A stretch of DNA of 64,000 nt from Patiriisocius marinus (GTDB taxonomy: Bacteria > Bacteroidota > Bacteroidia > Flavobacteriales > Flavobacteriaceae). The notes beneath the pieces were generated by a model. The model ran no database searches. It had not been told where the DNA came from and saw only the letters and a list, made by a program, of their open reading frames with translations. The stretch lies in NCBI RefSeq assembly GCF_008974325.1, contig NZ_BKCG01000012.1, positions 1 through 64,000 of the forward strand. The letters are read 5' to 3'. This document shows, piece after piece, positions 9,004-18,642 of this stretch (the stretch's first letter is position 1; each line of letters begins with the position of its first letter). The translations under genes were made by a program, and so were the position numbers.

Positions 9004-10239
9004 CTATTTTTTTGCTGCTAATTGAGCGATGTTTACAATCACTTCAATGGCTTTTAGCATACTTTCAACTGGAACATATTCAAACCTTCCGTGGAAGTTA
9101 TGTCCTCCAGCAAATATATTAGGACAAGGTAATCCCATAAAACTTAATTGTGATCCATCAGTACCACCTCTAATTGGTTTTATTAGTGGAGTAATGCCAG
9201 CTAGTTTCATTGCCTCCTCTGCCAAGTCAACAATATGCATCACTGGTTCAATTTTTTCACGCATATTAAAATACTGATCTTTAATTTCAACGCTTACCAC
9301 TTCCTTTTCAAATTGAGAGTTAAGTTCGTTAGCTAGTTTAACCATCATCTCTTTACGAGCTTCAAAATGCCCTCTATCGTGATCCCTAATAATGTATTGT
9401 AATTGCGTGCTGTCTACTTCACCTTTAATACTGTATAAATGGAAAAAGCCTTCACGATCTGCGGTGTGTTCAGGTGTTTCTAACCTTGGTAATGAGTTAA
9501 TATAGTCAGTAGCAATATACATACTGTTCACCATTTTACCCTTAGCATACCCTGGGTGAACAATTTTACCTTTTATTGTTACTAAAGCACCTGCTGCATT
9601 AAAGTTTTCATATTCAAGTTCACCAATCTGGCTACCATCCATAGTGTATGCCCATTCAGCTCCAAATTTATTAACATCAAACTTATGTGCTCCACGACCT
9701 ATTTCTTCGTCTGGTGTAAATCCAACTCTAATTTTTCCGTGTTTAAGTTCAGGGTGTTTTACTAAGTATTCCATTGCGCTAATAATTTCAGCGATACCAG
9801 CTTTGTCATCAGCTCCTAATAAAGTTGTACCATCAGTAGTGATAATTGTTTGTCCTTTATATTGTAAAAGATCCTCAAAATAATCTGGAGAAAGAACAAT
9901 ATTTTCAGCTTCATTTAAAACAATATCTTTTCCATCATAGTTTTCAATGACCTGAGGGTTAACATCTTTTCCTGTAAAATCTGGTGTGGTGTCAAAATGC
10001 GAAACAAAACCAATTGTAGGTACATCGTGATCTACATTGCTAGGTAGTGTAGCCATTATATAAGCATTGTCATCAATAGTAACATCAACTAATCCAATGG
10101 TTTTTAATTCTTCCACTAACGCATTTGCCAGGTCCCATTGTTTTGCTGAACTAGGAGTAGTGTCACTTTCCGGATCACTTTCTGTGTCAACGGTTACGTA
10201 ACTAATAAATCTATCAATAAGGTGTTGTTTTTCAATCAT
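9004..10239 (-). CDS. pepT: Peptidase T (tripeptide aminopeptidase)
   Basis: The 411-residue M20B metallopeptidase releases the N-terminal residue of tripeptides in the cytoplasm. The dizinc site is intact: HFD (His81, Asp83), the bridging Asp in GADDKAG (near 144), DEEIG (Glu178/179) and the C-terminal His in [13 protein letters not shown]. The length equals that of E. coli PepT. No signal peptide. It is a single gene, convergent with yajC. Confidence 0.95.
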   Translation of the reverse strand: MIEKQHLIDRFISYVTVDTESDPESDTTPSSAKQWDLANALVEELKTIGLVDVTIDDNAYIMATLPSNVDHDVPTIGFVSHFDTTPDFTGKDVNPQVIENYDGKDIVLNEAENIVLSPDYFEDLLQYKGQTIITTDGTTLLGADDKAGIAEIISAMEYLVKHPELKHGKIRVGFTPDEEIGRGAHKFDVNKFGAEWAYTMDGSQIGELEYENFNAAGALVTIKGKIVHPGYAKGKMVNSMYIATDYINSLPRLETPEHTADREGFFHLYSIKGEVDSTQLQYIIRDHDRGHFEARKEMMVKLANELNSQFEKEVVSVEIKDQYFNMREKIEPVMHIVDLAEEAMKLAGITPLIKPIRGGTDGSQLSFMGLPCPNIFAGGHNFHGRFEYVPVESMLKAIEVIVNIAQLAAKK

Positions 10240-10370
10240 AACTCTATGGCAAAGCCGAAATTTTAATACGTTAATAGTACCTCAAAAATACCAAATTTAG
10301 GCTCCGATTCATAATCAACATTAGGCTTTCTTTTACAATTAATCATCCATCTGAAATGAATGTGATTTTG

Positions 10371-10378
10371 TACTTTTG
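10371..10378 (+). promoter_or_regulatory. Promoter -7 element of pyrD
   Basis: TACTTTTG lies 20 bp before the ATG at 10398. Because it falls after an upstream in-frame ATG (10356), it supports 10398 as the true pyrD start. Confidence 0.55.
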
Positions 10379-10397
10379 TATTTCCAAAAACCCACTG

Positions 10398-11426
10398 ATG
10401 TATAAACTGTTATTACGCCCAATACTATTTAGTTTTGATCCTGAAAAAGTGCATTATTTTACTTTTTCTTTGATTAAATTTTGCCATAAGTTAGGGTTGG
10501 GAGGACTTTTCACAAGTTTGTATAAAGTAACTGATAAAAGATTAGAGCGTACTCTTTTTGGACTTACGTTTCAAAATCCTGTGGGACTTGCTGCAGGGTT
10601 TGATAAAAACGCAGTGTTGTATAATGAGCTGGCTAATTTTGGTTTTGGTTTTATAGAAATAGGAACAGTAACGCCCCTTGGGCAAGAAGGAAATCCTAAA
10701 CAACGATTATTTCGGCTAAAAGACGATAAAGGTATTATTAACCGAATGGGGTTTAATAATGATGGACTAGATGCTGCTATTGAACAACTAAAAAAGAATA
10801 AAGGCAAACTGATAATTGGTGGTAATATTGGTAAAAACACACAAACATTACCTGAAAACTATACAGCAGATTATTTAACTTGTTTTAATGCTTTGCATCC
10901 GTATGTCGATTATTTTGTGCTCAATGTAAGTTGTCCTAATGTAGGGAGTCATGCTAAATTAAACGATAAAGATTATCTTGAAGAGTTAATAGGAGCAGTG
11001 CAAACAGCCAATTTGTCTTTTGAAAAACAAAAACCAATTCTATTAAAAATTGCGCCAGATTTAAATGATGTGCAATTAGATGAAATTGTGGATCTTGTGT
11101 TAGCAACAAAGCTAGATGGCGTAATTGCTAGTAATACTTCTATCGATCGTACAGGATTAAAAGCAACCGATGAGCGCTTGGCTCAAATAGGTAATGGAGG
11201 GTTAAGTGGTCAACCTATAAAAGATAAAAGTACGAAGGTTATTAAATACCTTTCTAATAAGAGTAATCGTGCATTCCCAATTATTGGGGTGGGAGGAATC
11301 CATAGTGCGAAAGATGCTTTAGAGAAATTAGATGCAGGTGCAAGTTTAGTACAGGTGTACACAGGGTTTATTTATGAAGGACCTTCTCTAATTAAAAAAA
11401 TTAATAAAGCTATCTTGAACTCTTAA
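10398..11426 (+). CDS. pyrD: Dihydroorotate dehydrogenase, quinone-type layout
   Basis: The enzyme oxidises dihydroorotate to orotate in pyrimidine synthesis. The 342-residue form starting at 10398 begins with the membrane-associating helix typical of class 2 enzymes ([20 protein letters not shown]), so electrons should go to menaquinone. The FMN lysine is in AAGFDKN (Lys70), and SNTS and GVGGI form the phosphate site. The active-site loop reads NVSCPN (176-181). Class 2 enzymes normally have NxSSPN with Ser as the base; here the position is Cys179, as in class 1. The LysE gene follows after 8 bp. Confidence 0.93.
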   Translation: MYKLLLRPILFSFDPEKVHYFTFSLIKFCHKLGLGGLFTSLYKVTDKRLERTLFGLTFQNPVGLAAGFDKNAVLYNELANFGFGFIEIGTVTPLGQEGNPKQRLFRLKDDKGIINRMGFNNDGLDAAIEQLKKNKGKLIIGGNIGKNTQTLPENYTADYLTCFNALHPYVDYFVLNVSCPNVGSHAKLNDKDYLEELIGAVQTANLSFEKQKPILLKIAPDLNDVQLDEIVDLVLATKLDGVIASNTSIDRTGLKATDERLAQIGNGGLSGQPIKDKSTKVIKYLSNKSNRAFPIIGVGGIHSAKDALEKLDAGASLVQVYTGFIYEGPSLIKKINKAILNS

Positions 11427-11434
11427 TACATCTA

Positions 11435-12049
11435 ATGTTAGAAAATCTTTATCTGTTTTCGATTGCAACAATTGTGCTCGCTATGAGTCCGGGGCCAGAT
11501 AATATTTATGTGTTAACACAGTCCTTAGTTAATGGTGTTAAAAGTGGTATTGCTACAACGGTTGGTTTAATTAGTGGTTGTATTGTGCATACAAGTTTGC
11601 TTGCTTTTGGGATTTCCGCGATTATAACTGCTAACGAATCCTTATTCTACGGCATTAAAGTTTTAGGCGCGTGTTATTTAATATACTTAGCATATAAAGT
11701 ATTTTCAAGTGATTCTGAAATTTTACTTGGAGCGAATGCCCCTAATAAATCTGCAGCTCAATTATTTAAACAAGGGTTTATTATGAATTTATTGAATCCA
11801 AAAGTGATGATATTTTTCCTTGCTTTTTTTCCGGCATTCATTTGGAATCCTGAAAGTGAAACGGTTTCTCAAATTTTTATTTTAGGCTTCACATTTATGT
11901 TTGTGAGTCTTATTGTGTTTAGTGGAATTGCTTTGTTAGCGGGTAGTATTTCTTCGTATCTACGTCATAATAAAAATATAGGACTTGTTTTAAAATGGCT
12001 GCAAATTATTGTCTTTATTGGAATAGCCGTTTTTATATTGGTGCCGTAG
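11435..12049 (+). CDS. LysE/RhtB family amino-acid exporter
   Basis: The 204-residue integral membrane protein has about six helices and the family hallmark MSPGPDNIYVLTQSL near the N-terminus, plus the NLLNPKVMIFFLAFFPAF segment. The family exports amino acids such as threonine or homoserine lactones; the substrate cannot be assigned. It starts 8 bp after pyrD and is probably cotranscribed with it. Confidence 0.88.
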   Translation: MLENLYLFSIATIVLAMSPGPDNIYVLTQSLVNGVKSGIATTVGLISGCIVHTSLLAFGISAIITANESLFYGIKVLGACYLIYLAYKVFSSDSEILLGANAPNKSAAQLFKQGFIMNLLNPKVMIFFLAFFPAFIWNPESETVSQIFILGFTFMFVSLIVFSGIALLAGSISSYLRHNKNIGLVLKWLQIIVFIGIAVFILVP

Positions 12050-12070
12050 AAAATAATTTAAGATTTTATA

Positions 12071-12523
12071 TTACTTAAGTATATTTTTTAGCCAATTTGT
12101 AGACATAGTTCGCATTTCAACTGTAAACATATCTTTCAAACATACTTTTTGGAAGTAGCTACAACCGGAACAAACAGAAACCAATTCTTTTGAGTTTTTT
12201 ACTTCTTGAATTATAGCTATTTCTTTTTTGCTAAGTTTATAGTTTCCTAAATTAGAAAGATTTTCAAGACTTAATACCGATAAATATTTTTCTGCGTTAT
12301 TATCAGAATCTAGTCTTCTTGAAATCCACTGATACTTTTTGTTTTCTAGTTTTAAAGTGTATTTTTCTACAGTTTTAGAAGGTTTACCATCAAAATAACA
12401 CGCAAAGCCAACCACCTGCTTTTTATTTATGTTTTCTTGTGCATTAGTAAAACAAACAAACCCTGTTAAAAATAATATTGCTAGTAATTGATTTAAATAT
12501 CTACTGTATAAACCCAAACTCAT
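12071..12523 (-). CDS. Secreted hypothetical protein
   Basis: About 150 residues. The start is placed at 12523 because MSLGLYSRYLNQLLAILFL gives a clean signal peptide ending near TNAQ; an ATG 30 bp upstream would add MQMHVLLCKL. The mature part has four Cys, three clustered (VSVCSGCSYFQKVC), which suggests disulfides or a metal site. No family is recognised. It overlaps the stop of the upstream gene by 23 bp and so is likely translated from the same message. Confidence 0.6.
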   Translation of the reverse strand: MSLGLYSRYLNQLLAILFLTGFVCFTNAQENINKKQVVGFACYFDGKPSKTVEKYTLKLENKKYQWISRRLDSDNNAEKYLSVLSLENLSNLGNYKLSKKEIAIIQEVKNSKELVSVCSGCSYFQKVCLKDMFTVEMRTMSTNWLKNILK

Positions 12524-12911
12524 TAATTTGCATAGTAAAACGTGCATCTGCATTTAATGGGACTTCCTTCCATGCAGCTCCTTGAGTGCTTTTTAAAACT
12601 AATTTATCGTCAACTTTTTTAAACGAAATTCTAAAGGGTGAAAGTTTTTTATCAATTGAAGATAGTGTGTTTTTTTGTGTCAATCCACTAGCGTCAATCC
12701 ATTGATTATTTCCGTTTGTAGAATTAAATGAAAGTGTTTTCCAAGCGCATCCATCATTGCAAGTTAAATTTACCTCCGTATCTGTAAGATTTATGTCAAT
12801 TAAAAAAGGAATGAATGTTTCTCTAGTTTGATTTTGAGCAGTTGTGTTACTCGCAACTAAAACTAGTAGTGCAAATGCAGCAGTTGATACAATTTTTTTT
12901 ACTGTTTTCAT
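12501..12911 (-). CDS. Secreted hypothetical protein
   Basis: The product is about 136 residues from MKTVKKIV (the ATG at 12917 adds two residues). It has a signal peptide ending in TTAQ. The body holds the pattern CNDGCAWKTLSF and, later, STQGAAWKEVPL, two related W-containing motifs that hint at a short internal duplication. No known domain is recognised. It is the first gene of a two-gene unit with the overlapping downstream secreted protein. Confidence 0.6.
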   Translation of the reverse strand: MKTVKKIVSTAAFALLVLVASNTTAQNQTRETFIPFLIDINLTDTEVNLTCNDGCAWKTLSFNSTNGNNQWIDASGLTQKNTLSSIDKKLSPFRISFKKVDDKLVLKSTQGAAWKEVPLNADARFTMQINEFGFIQ

Positions 12912-13008
12912 AGTCATCTTTTTAGGATAGCTAAGATACGAAAAAAGGAATTACAGTGATCAGAATTGAGTTCAACGTCAATTTTTGAAAGTGAAAGAAA
13001 AGACTATG

Positions 13009-13037
13009 TTGTAACACAAATTTCTAACTATCTTTAC
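13009..13037 (+). promoter_or_regulatory. Promoter of the HMG-CoA lyase gene
   Basis: TTG at 13009-13011, 18 bp, then TATCTTTA at 13030-13037. This is one base off the TANNTTTG consensus and lies just before the ATG at 13042, implying a very short or absent leader. Confidence 0.4.
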
Positions 13038-13041
13038 AGTA

Positions 13042-13905
13042 ATGCAAAATGTAAAACTTATAGAATGTCCACGGGACGCAATGCAGGGTATAAAGGACTG
13101 GATTCCAACAGAGAAGAAAGTTCAATATATTCAGTCGTTATTGCGCTGTGGATTTGATACAATTGATTTTGGGAGTTTTGTCTCGCCGAAAGCGATTCCG
13201 CAATTAGTAGATACTGCTGAAGTTTTAGCACAATTAGATTTATCTGCAACTAACAGTAAATTACTTGCTATTATAGCTAACACAAGAGGGGCAGTTGCTG
13301 CGGTTGAACATCCTGAAATACAATATTTAGGATTTCCTTTTTCAATTTCGGAGAATTTCCAAATGCGAAACACTCATAAAACTATTGCTCAGTCTATTGA
13401 TACTTTAGATGAAATTCTAGACATTGCAGATGCACATAATAAAGAGGTGGTAACCTATTTGTCAATGGGATTTGGAAACCCTTATGGTGATCCTTGGAAT
13501 GTTGAAATTGTAGGAGAATGGGCAGAAAAACTAGCGGGAATGGGAGTTAAAATATTATCGCTAAGTGATACTGTGGGTTCTAGTACACCAGAAGTTATCG
13601 ACTATTTGTTCTCTAACTTAATCAAGCAATATCCTCAAATTGAATTTGGTGCTCACCTTCATACAACTCCAACAGCTTGGCACGAAAAGATCGATGCAGC
13701 TTATAAAGCTGGATGTATGCGATTTGATGGTGCAATACAAGGTTTTGGTGGATGTCCAATGGCTAAAGATGATTTGACGGGTAATATGCCAACTGAGAAA
13801 ATGCTAAGCTATTTCAATACTGAAAAAGTACCTAATACAATAAACCCAATGAGTTTTGAAAGTGCTCATAACGAAGCTAGCAAAATATTTAATACCTATC
13901 ATTAA
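13042..13905 (+). CDS. Hydroxymethylglutaryl-CoA lyase
   Basis: The 287-residue TIM-barrel enzyme of the HMGL-like family cleaves HMG-CoA to acetyl-CoA and acetoacetate at the end of leucine degradation. Family features are the N-terminal ECPRDAMQG with catalytic Arg-Asp, the metal-binding HLHTT, and the active-site loop GFGGCPMAKDDLTGN with Cys. An ATG exists upstream in another frame but does not extend this gene. Related isopropylmalate- or homocitrate-type enzymes are longer, so the HMGL assignment is preferred. Confidence 0.88.
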   Translation: MQNVKLIECPRDAMQGIKDWIPTEKKVQYIQSLLRCGFDTIDFGSFVSPKAIPQLVDTAEVLAQLDLSATNSKLLAIIANTRGAVAAVEHPEIQYLGFPFSISENFQMRNTHKTIAQSIDTLDEILDIADAHNKEVVTYLSMGFGNPYGDPWNVEIVGEWAEKLAGMGVKILSLSDTVGSSTPEVIDYLFSNLIKQYPQIEFGAHLHTTPTAWHEKIDAAYKAGCMRFDGAIQGFGGCPMAKDDLTGNMPTEKMLSYFNTEKVPNTINPMSFESAHNEASKIFNTYH

Positions 13906-13968
13906 TAGGTGGGAAGTGGACTATAGAACCATTTTTTAAATCTATTTCGAAAATTTCAATAGTATACA

Positions 13969-15540
13969 ATGAAAAATTCTAAGAGCTATATTTCATATTA
14001 TAAATGTTTGAATCGAAATTTTCTTCTCATATTCTCTGTTATTTTCTTGCTATTTGCAAGTTGTAAAACCAGTAAAATTTCCGAAGTTAAATCAAACGAA
14101 ACTGTTACTATTAAATTAGTGCAGATGAATGATGTGTATGAAATTGCACCACTTAGCGGAGGTCAATATGGGGGGCTTGCTCGTGTTGCTTATGTAACAG
14201 ATTCGATAAGAAATGCTAATCCAAATACTTACCTAGTAATGGCGGGCGATTTTTTAAATCCTTCATTAATAGGTACGCTTAAAGTTGATGGCAAGCGCGT
14301 AAAAGGAAAACAAATGATTGATGTGATGAATGTGATGGGAGTTGACCTTGCAACATTTGGAAATCACGAATTTGATTTAAAAGAAAACGAGCTTCAAGAA
14401 CGATTAAATGAAAGTGAGTTTCAATGGACAAGCGCAAATGTGTTTCAGAAAAATGGAGATGACATCCGTACGTTTAATACGGTTAAAAATTTAGATTCAA
14501 CACCAATTCCTGAAACGGTGTTTTACGATATTAATATAGGTAAAGAATATCCTGTTAGACTTGGCTTTTTTAGTGTAACTATCGATTCTAATCCTATGGA
14601 TTATGTGTATTACAGTGATTTTATGCTTGAAGGAAAAAGTGCTTATACAGCTTTAGAACAATCAAAAAGTGATATAATTATTGGGTTAACGCATTTAAGT
14701 ATTAAACAAGATATGCAACTAGCAGAGAGTTTGCCTAATATTGATTTAGTTCTTGGAGGACACGAGCACACTGCAATGCTTGTGCCTACATCTCATGCTA
14801 AAGTGGCTAAAGCAGATGCTAATGCGCGCACAATTTACGTACATACATTAACGTATAATCACAAAGCAGATTTTTTAAAAATAGACTCAGAGTTAGTGCC
14901 TATTACAGCAAATACTCCTGAACTACCTAAGGTTAAAGTTGTTGTTGATAAGTGGGGGTCAATACTTGAAGCTGAGCTTAAAAATGTGATAGATAATCCT
15001 AACGAGATAGTATATTTTGCTAAAAAACCGCTAAATGGTTTAGATAAACCTAACCGAAGTGAACAAACTAATCTTGGTAAAATTATCACTGAAGGAATGG
15101 CTAAGAGTTTTAACCTACCTGTTGATGCTGCTATTGTAAATGGTGGTAGTATAAGGCTTGATGATGTATTAGAAAATGAAATATCTGCAATAGATGTTTT
15201 TAGAGTTTTGCCTTTCGGCGGAAATGTTCAGCGAGTTGAAATTACTGGAGAGTTATTAATGCAAGTGCTAGATTACGGCGAAAAAAGTGTTGGTACAGGG
15301 GCATATTTACATAGGTATAAACTTCAGAATAAAAATGGTGTATGGTACTTAGGTGCTAAGCCGTTGATAAATGATAAAATATATACACTAGCTTTAAGTG
15401 ACTACTTATTAAAAGGGCTAGATATTCCTATATTGTCTGCAGATAGTCCAGGAGTGAAAAGCATATATGTTCCAGTAAGGGAAGAAGCAGCTCACGATAT
15501 TAGAAAAGCAGTAATCGATTTTATGAAAACTCTAAAATAA
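13969..15540 (+). CDS. 5'-nucleotidase/metallophosphatase lipoprotein
   Basis: The 523-residue protein has an N-terminal signal with a lipobox (LLFASC, Cys32). A calcineurin-like metallophosphoesterase domain (about 50-300) shows MAGDFLNPS, FGNHEFDL and GGHEHTA. A 5'-nucleotidase C-terminal domain (about 340-520) shows NLGKIITEGM, AIVNGGSIR and RVLPFGG. The first metal motif reads NDVYE, with Tyr where UshA has His; this is seen in a subfamily with NDVYE. It should hydrolyse nucleotides or related phosphoesters in the periplasm. The haem-protein gene starts 5 bp after its stop, indicating an operon. Confidence 0.88.
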   Translation: MKNSKSYISYYKCLNRNFLLIFSVIFLLFASCKTSKISEVKSNETVTIKLVQMNDVYEIAPLSGGQYGGLARVAYVTDSIRNANPNTYLVMAGDFLNPSLIGTLKVDGKRVKGKQMIDVMNVMGVDLATFGNHEFDLKENELQERLNESEFQWTSANVFQKNGDDIRTFNTVKNLDSTPIPETVFYDINIGKEYPVRLGFFSVTIDSNPMDYVYYSDFMLEGKSAYTALEQSKSDIIIGLTHLSIKQDMQLAESLPNIDLVLGGHEHTAMLVPTSHAKVAKADANARTIYVHTLTYNHKADFLKIDSELVPITANTPELPKVKVVVDKWGSILEAELKNVIDNPNEIVYFAKKPLNGLDKPNRSEQTNLGKIITEGMAKSFNLPVDAAIVNGGSIRLDDVLENEISAIDVFRVLPFGGNVQRVEITGELLMQVLDYGEKSVGTGAYLHRYKLQNKNGVWYLGAKPLINDKIYTLALSDYLLKGLDIPILSADSPGVKSIYVPVREEAAHDIRKAVIDFMKTLK

Positions 15541-15545
15541 ATGCT

Positions 15546-16022
15546 ATGAATAAAATTTTAAAAATTATACTATTAGTTGCCTTAGGAGCATTTGTACTAA
15601 TGCAATTTATTAGACCAGAGAAAAACGAAAGTGGATATGAATCAGTTGCCTTTTTTGAAGCCGAAACAAAACCATCAGTTGAAATGGCGGCTTTATTAAA
15701 AACACATTGTTATGATTGCCATAGTGATCATACAATATATCCTTGGTATGCAGAAATTGCACCAGCTTCTTATTGGTTAAAAGATCATATTGATAATGGT
15801 AAAAAACATTTTAATGTAAGTGCTTGGGAATCGTATAGTGCGAAAAAGAAAGATCACAAGCTTGATGAGCTAATAGAATTTGTTGAGGATGGCGAGATGC
15901 CACTAGATTCATATACTTGGTTGCACGGCGAGTTACCTAAAGAAGATGCTGATAAATTAATACAATGGGTGCAAGTGCTAAGATTACGTTATCAAAAAGA
16001 GATTTCTGAATTAGCAAAATAG
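15546..16022 (+). CDS. CxxCH haem-binding domain protein, membrane-anchored
   Basis: The 158-residue protein has one N-terminal transmembrane helix (about 5-21) and a single c-type haem motif CYDCH (55-59) in a domain of the 'haem_bd' type: HSDHTIYPWYAEIAPASYWL, then GEMPLDSYTWLHGEL. It should be a periplasmic monohaem cytochrome tethered to the inner membrane. It is cotranscribed with the phosphatase gene (5 bp gap) and followed by a terminator. The porin and FMN genes come next and may be functionally related. Confidence 0.88.
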   Translation: MNKILKIILLVALGAFVLMQFIRPEKNESGYESVAFFEAETKPSVEMAALLKTHCYDCHSDHTIYPWYAEIAPASYWLKDHIDNGKKHFNVSAWESYSAKKKDHKLDELIEFVEDGEMPLDSYTWLHGELPKEDADKLIQWVQVLRLRYQKEISELAK

Positions 16023-16072
16023 ACATTATTTAAACTTCATAGTCGTTTTGACCATTTGAAGTCTATAGATAA

Positions 16073-16112
16073 AAGGAGCTGCATATGTTATAATATACAG
16101 CTCCTTATTTTA
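16073..16112 (+). terminator. Intrinsic terminator
   Basis: AAGGAGCTG (16073-16081) pairs with CAGCTCCTT (16098-16106), with a T-rich tail, after the haem-protein gene. Confidence 0.75.
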
Positions 16113-16134
16113 TTTAAAATAAATCTAAATAAGC

Positions 16135-16165
16135 TTTGTTATACCCTAAATCTATTTTATTTTTG
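16135..16165 (+). promoter_or_regulatory. Promoter of the porin gene
   Basis: TTTG at 16135-16138, 19 bp, then TATTTTTG at 16158-16165. This is a full match to the Bacteroidota consensus, 45 bp upstream of the porin ATG. Confidence 0.65.
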
Positions 16166-16210
16166 CGGACTGAAATTTTACATTATTTGTATTCAATCTA
16201 AATAAAAGCA

Positions 16211-17386
16211 ATGAAAAGAGTTTTATTAGTATTAGCATTAGCATTTACATCAATTATTACAGCGCAAATAACACAAGATAGTATCAATCTTGATCCGCAA
16301 AAACAATTAAATGCAGCACAATCTATTTTATCAGGAAACTATGGTAAGAGAGTTACAATAGGTGGTTATGGTGAAATAACTTACAACCAACCAGAAGGAG
16401 ACAATGGTGAGTTAGATGTACAACGTTTGGTATTGTTAGTAGGTTATAAGTTTAATGAAAAAACACAATTTGTAACTGAAATTGAAGTGGAACATGTGGA
16501 AGAAATTTTTGTAGAGCAAGCATTTGTTAACTACGCAATTTCAGATAATATGAGTCTTCGTGGAGGTTTAATGTTAGTTCCTATGGGGATTGTAAATGAG
16601 TATCACGAACCTACAACCTTTAATGGAACAGAACGTCCTGCATTAGATAACGTTATTGTGCCAACTACCTGGAGAGAAATAGGAGTGGGAGTTACAGGTC
16701 GTTTTTCTGAAATATCACTTGGTTACCAAGCTTATATATTTAATGGTTTCAAATCTACAAATGCAGATGGCGCAGGTGGTGTAAATGGAGTACTTAAAGG
16801 AAGTAATGGTTTGCGTGGAGGTCGTCAAAAGGCGATTAAATCTACAGTAGATACGCCTACTTTATCAACTAAGTTTGATTACTACGGTATTCCAGGATTA
16901 AGATTAGGTCTTTCAGGATATTTTGGTCAAACACAAGCTGAAGATGATGTTGAGGATATCGATGGAGCAAACATAGGTATTGCTATGGTAGGGTTTGACG
17001 CACGATATAACTACAGAAACTTTACTGCAAGAGGTCAATTTATTTATGCTTCATTAAGTGATACTGATGCGTACAATGCGCTAACCGAAAGCGATTTAGG
17101 AAGTGCAATGCAAGGGTACTATGTGGAAGCAGCTTATAACCTTTTACCTATTGCTAAAAGGCAAAAACTTTTTGCTTTCGCTCGTTATGAAAATTACGAT
17201 ACACACGCAGCAACAGAAGACAACCTAGTTAGAAATGATGCTTTTAATAGAACAGATTTGACAACAGGATTAAGTTATCACATTGCACCAGGAGTGGTGG
17301 TAAAAGGAGATTACCAATTTAGAGATAATAAAAGTGATGCTGATGTGCCAAATCAGTTAAACTTTGGTCTTGGAGTTTGGTTCTAG
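16211..17386 (+). CDS. Outer-membrane porin-like beta-barrel protein
   Basis: The 391-residue protein has a signal peptide (ends IITAQ). The body is rich in alternating aromatic and polar residues: IGGYGEITYNQ, LVLLVGYKFNEKTQFVTEI, VDQAFV-like strands and a C-terminal LNFGLGVWF ending in Phe, the usual outer-membrane barrel signature. It resembles phosphate-selective/O-P type porins (FVEQAFVNYAIS, LMLVPMGIVNEYHEP). The substrate is unknown. It has its own promoter and sits 107 bp before the FMN-binding gene in the same direction. Confidence 0.85.
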   Translation: MKRVLLVLALAFTSIITAQITQDSINLDPQKQLNAAQSILSGNYGKRVTIGGYGEITYNQPEGDNGELDVQRLVLLVGYKFNEKTQFVTEIEVEHVEEIFVEQAFVNYAISDNMSLRGGLMLVPMGIVNEYHEPTTFNGTERPALDNVIVPTTWREIGVGVTGRFSEISLGYQAYIFNGFKSTNADGAGGVNGVLKGSNGLRGGRQKAIKSTVDTPTLSTKFDYYGIPGLRLGLSGYFGQTQAEDDVEDIDGANIGIAMVGFDARYNYRNFTARGQFIYASLSDTDAYNALTESDLGSAMQGYYVEAAYNLLPIAKRQKLFAFARYENYDTHAATEDNLVRNDAFNRTDLTTGLSYHIAPGVVVKGDYQFRDNKSDADVPNQLNFGLGVWF

Positions 17387-17493
17387 TATGTAGCTGAAAT
17401 TTTAAAGCTTTACGCTTTGTTATTTTCATTTATAATTAGTTCGTTCTTGGCATAAACTTTGGTTTTTAGAACATCATTAAATACAACAGAATT

Positions 17494-18024
17494 ATGGTTA
17501 AAAAGTTTCTTTTAATAACAGTGTTAGCTTTTGTTTTTTCGGCATTTGTAATTCCTGAGAAAATTGCAAAAAAAGCTGATAAGGCTATAGCGAAGTTTTA
17601 TGAGATTGAAAATTTCAGTAAAACGCCATTAACTATTTCTGAAACATTAAATACCAATACACCTTCCGAATTTTCAAAAGAAAACCTTTTTAAAATTGAA
17701 GCAAACGGAAGTTTCTTAGGCTATGGTTATGTAGGCAATGCGCCAAGTAAAACGGCAACGTTTGATTATATAGTATTATTTGATAAGGATTTTATTATTA
17801 CTAAAAGTAAAGTACTTGTATATCGTGAAGAATACGGTGGAGAAATAGGAAGTAAAAGATGGTTGCGCCAATTTGAAGGTTCTAAAGCTGGGACTAAAGA
17901 GTTGAAATATCAAGAAGATATAATACCTATTAGTGGTGCAACCATTTCTGTTCGTTCAATGACAAAAGCAGTTAATGAATTATTAGAAAGTATTGCTACC
18001 TTGCAAGCTAAAAAAGCACTTTAA
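17494..18024 (+). CDS. Exported FMN-binding domain protein
   Basis: The 176-residue protein has an N-terminal signal or anchor (about 4-20). Its C-terminal FMN_bind domain contains ISGATIS (Ser147-Gly-Ala-Thr150). In this family the Thr of SGAT receives a covalent FMN from the ApbE transferase outside the cytoplasm. Asp142 precedes the motif at the expected side. It is translationally coupled to the next gene (TAATG overlap), so the two products probably act together. No apbE is in the window. Confidence 0.88.
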   Translation: MVKKFLLITVLAFVFSAFVIPEKIAKKADKAIAKFYEIENFSKTPLTISETLNTNTPSEFSKENLFKIEANGSFLGYGYVGNAPSKTATFDYIVLFDKDFIITKSKVLVYREEYGGEIGSKRWLRQFEGSKAGTKELKYQEDIIPISGATISVRSMTKAVNELLESIATLQAKKAL

Positions 18025-18518
18025 TGCAATTTAACGGTCTTCTTCAAACATTCCCTTCACATGTAAAATTATTTATAACAGCTTTTGTTGTTGTATTAAC
18101 TGTTGGGTATGTCACAGGATTGACTTTTGTAAGTCAAACTGATTCAGATTCGCCAAATGGTATTGAAGAAAATTACTTAGGTAATGAGGAGGTAGAAGAT
18201 GCTCAAGTAATGAAATTTGAAAAAGGTGCACGCGAAATGCTCACTATTATTCATACTCACATTTTATCAATGTCGTTTATTTTCTTTCTGTTAGGAAGCT
18301 TAGTGGCGATGACATCACTTCCAAGAAAGTTGAAATCTTTTTTAATGGTGGAACCATTTGTATCTATTTTGCTCACTTTTGGAGGTATTTGGCTATTGTG
18401 GATGGGTTACCATTGGATGAAATATATAGTAATGTTTAGTGGTATATTAATGACTGCAGTTTACTTTTTAGGAGTATTAGCAATATTGCGTGATTTAGTA
18501 AAAAAACCAAACCAATAA
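18024..18518 (+). CDS. Four-helix membrane protein with intramembrane histidines
   Basis: The 164-residue protein has about four transmembrane helices (14-34, 75-96, 110-130, 134-155). Histidines 77, 79 and 130 lie at or within helices (IIHTHILSMSF, MGYHWMKY), as in small haem-b proteins. Its start overlaps the FMN-binding gene stop by one base, which implies a coupled product. No named family is recognised with certainty. A quinol- or haem-linked partner that passes electrons to the FMN protein is inferred, not shown. Confidence 0.7.
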   Translation: MQFNGLLQTFPSHVKLFITAFVVVLTVGYVTGLTFVSQTDSDSPNGIEENYLGNEEVEDAQVMKFEKGAREMLTIIHTHILSMSFIFFLLGSLVAMTSLPRKLKSFLMVEPFVSILLTFGGIWLLWMGYHWMKYIVMFSGILMTAVYFLGVLAILRDLVKKPNQ

Positions 18519-18642
18519 TATTTCAGTTTAACTACTAGTTGAAACTTTCATTTATCACTCAATTTTTTAAATTTTTAAAATTAATTTTTAAAGTTGATTG
18601 TTAATTCGCTTTATTGACTCTTTAATTCTTAATTAATAGTAG

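Noticed and set aside
10356-10397. Upstream ATG of pyrD
   Set aside because: The predicted promoter TACTTTTG lies inside this extension, and the family start is at 10398.
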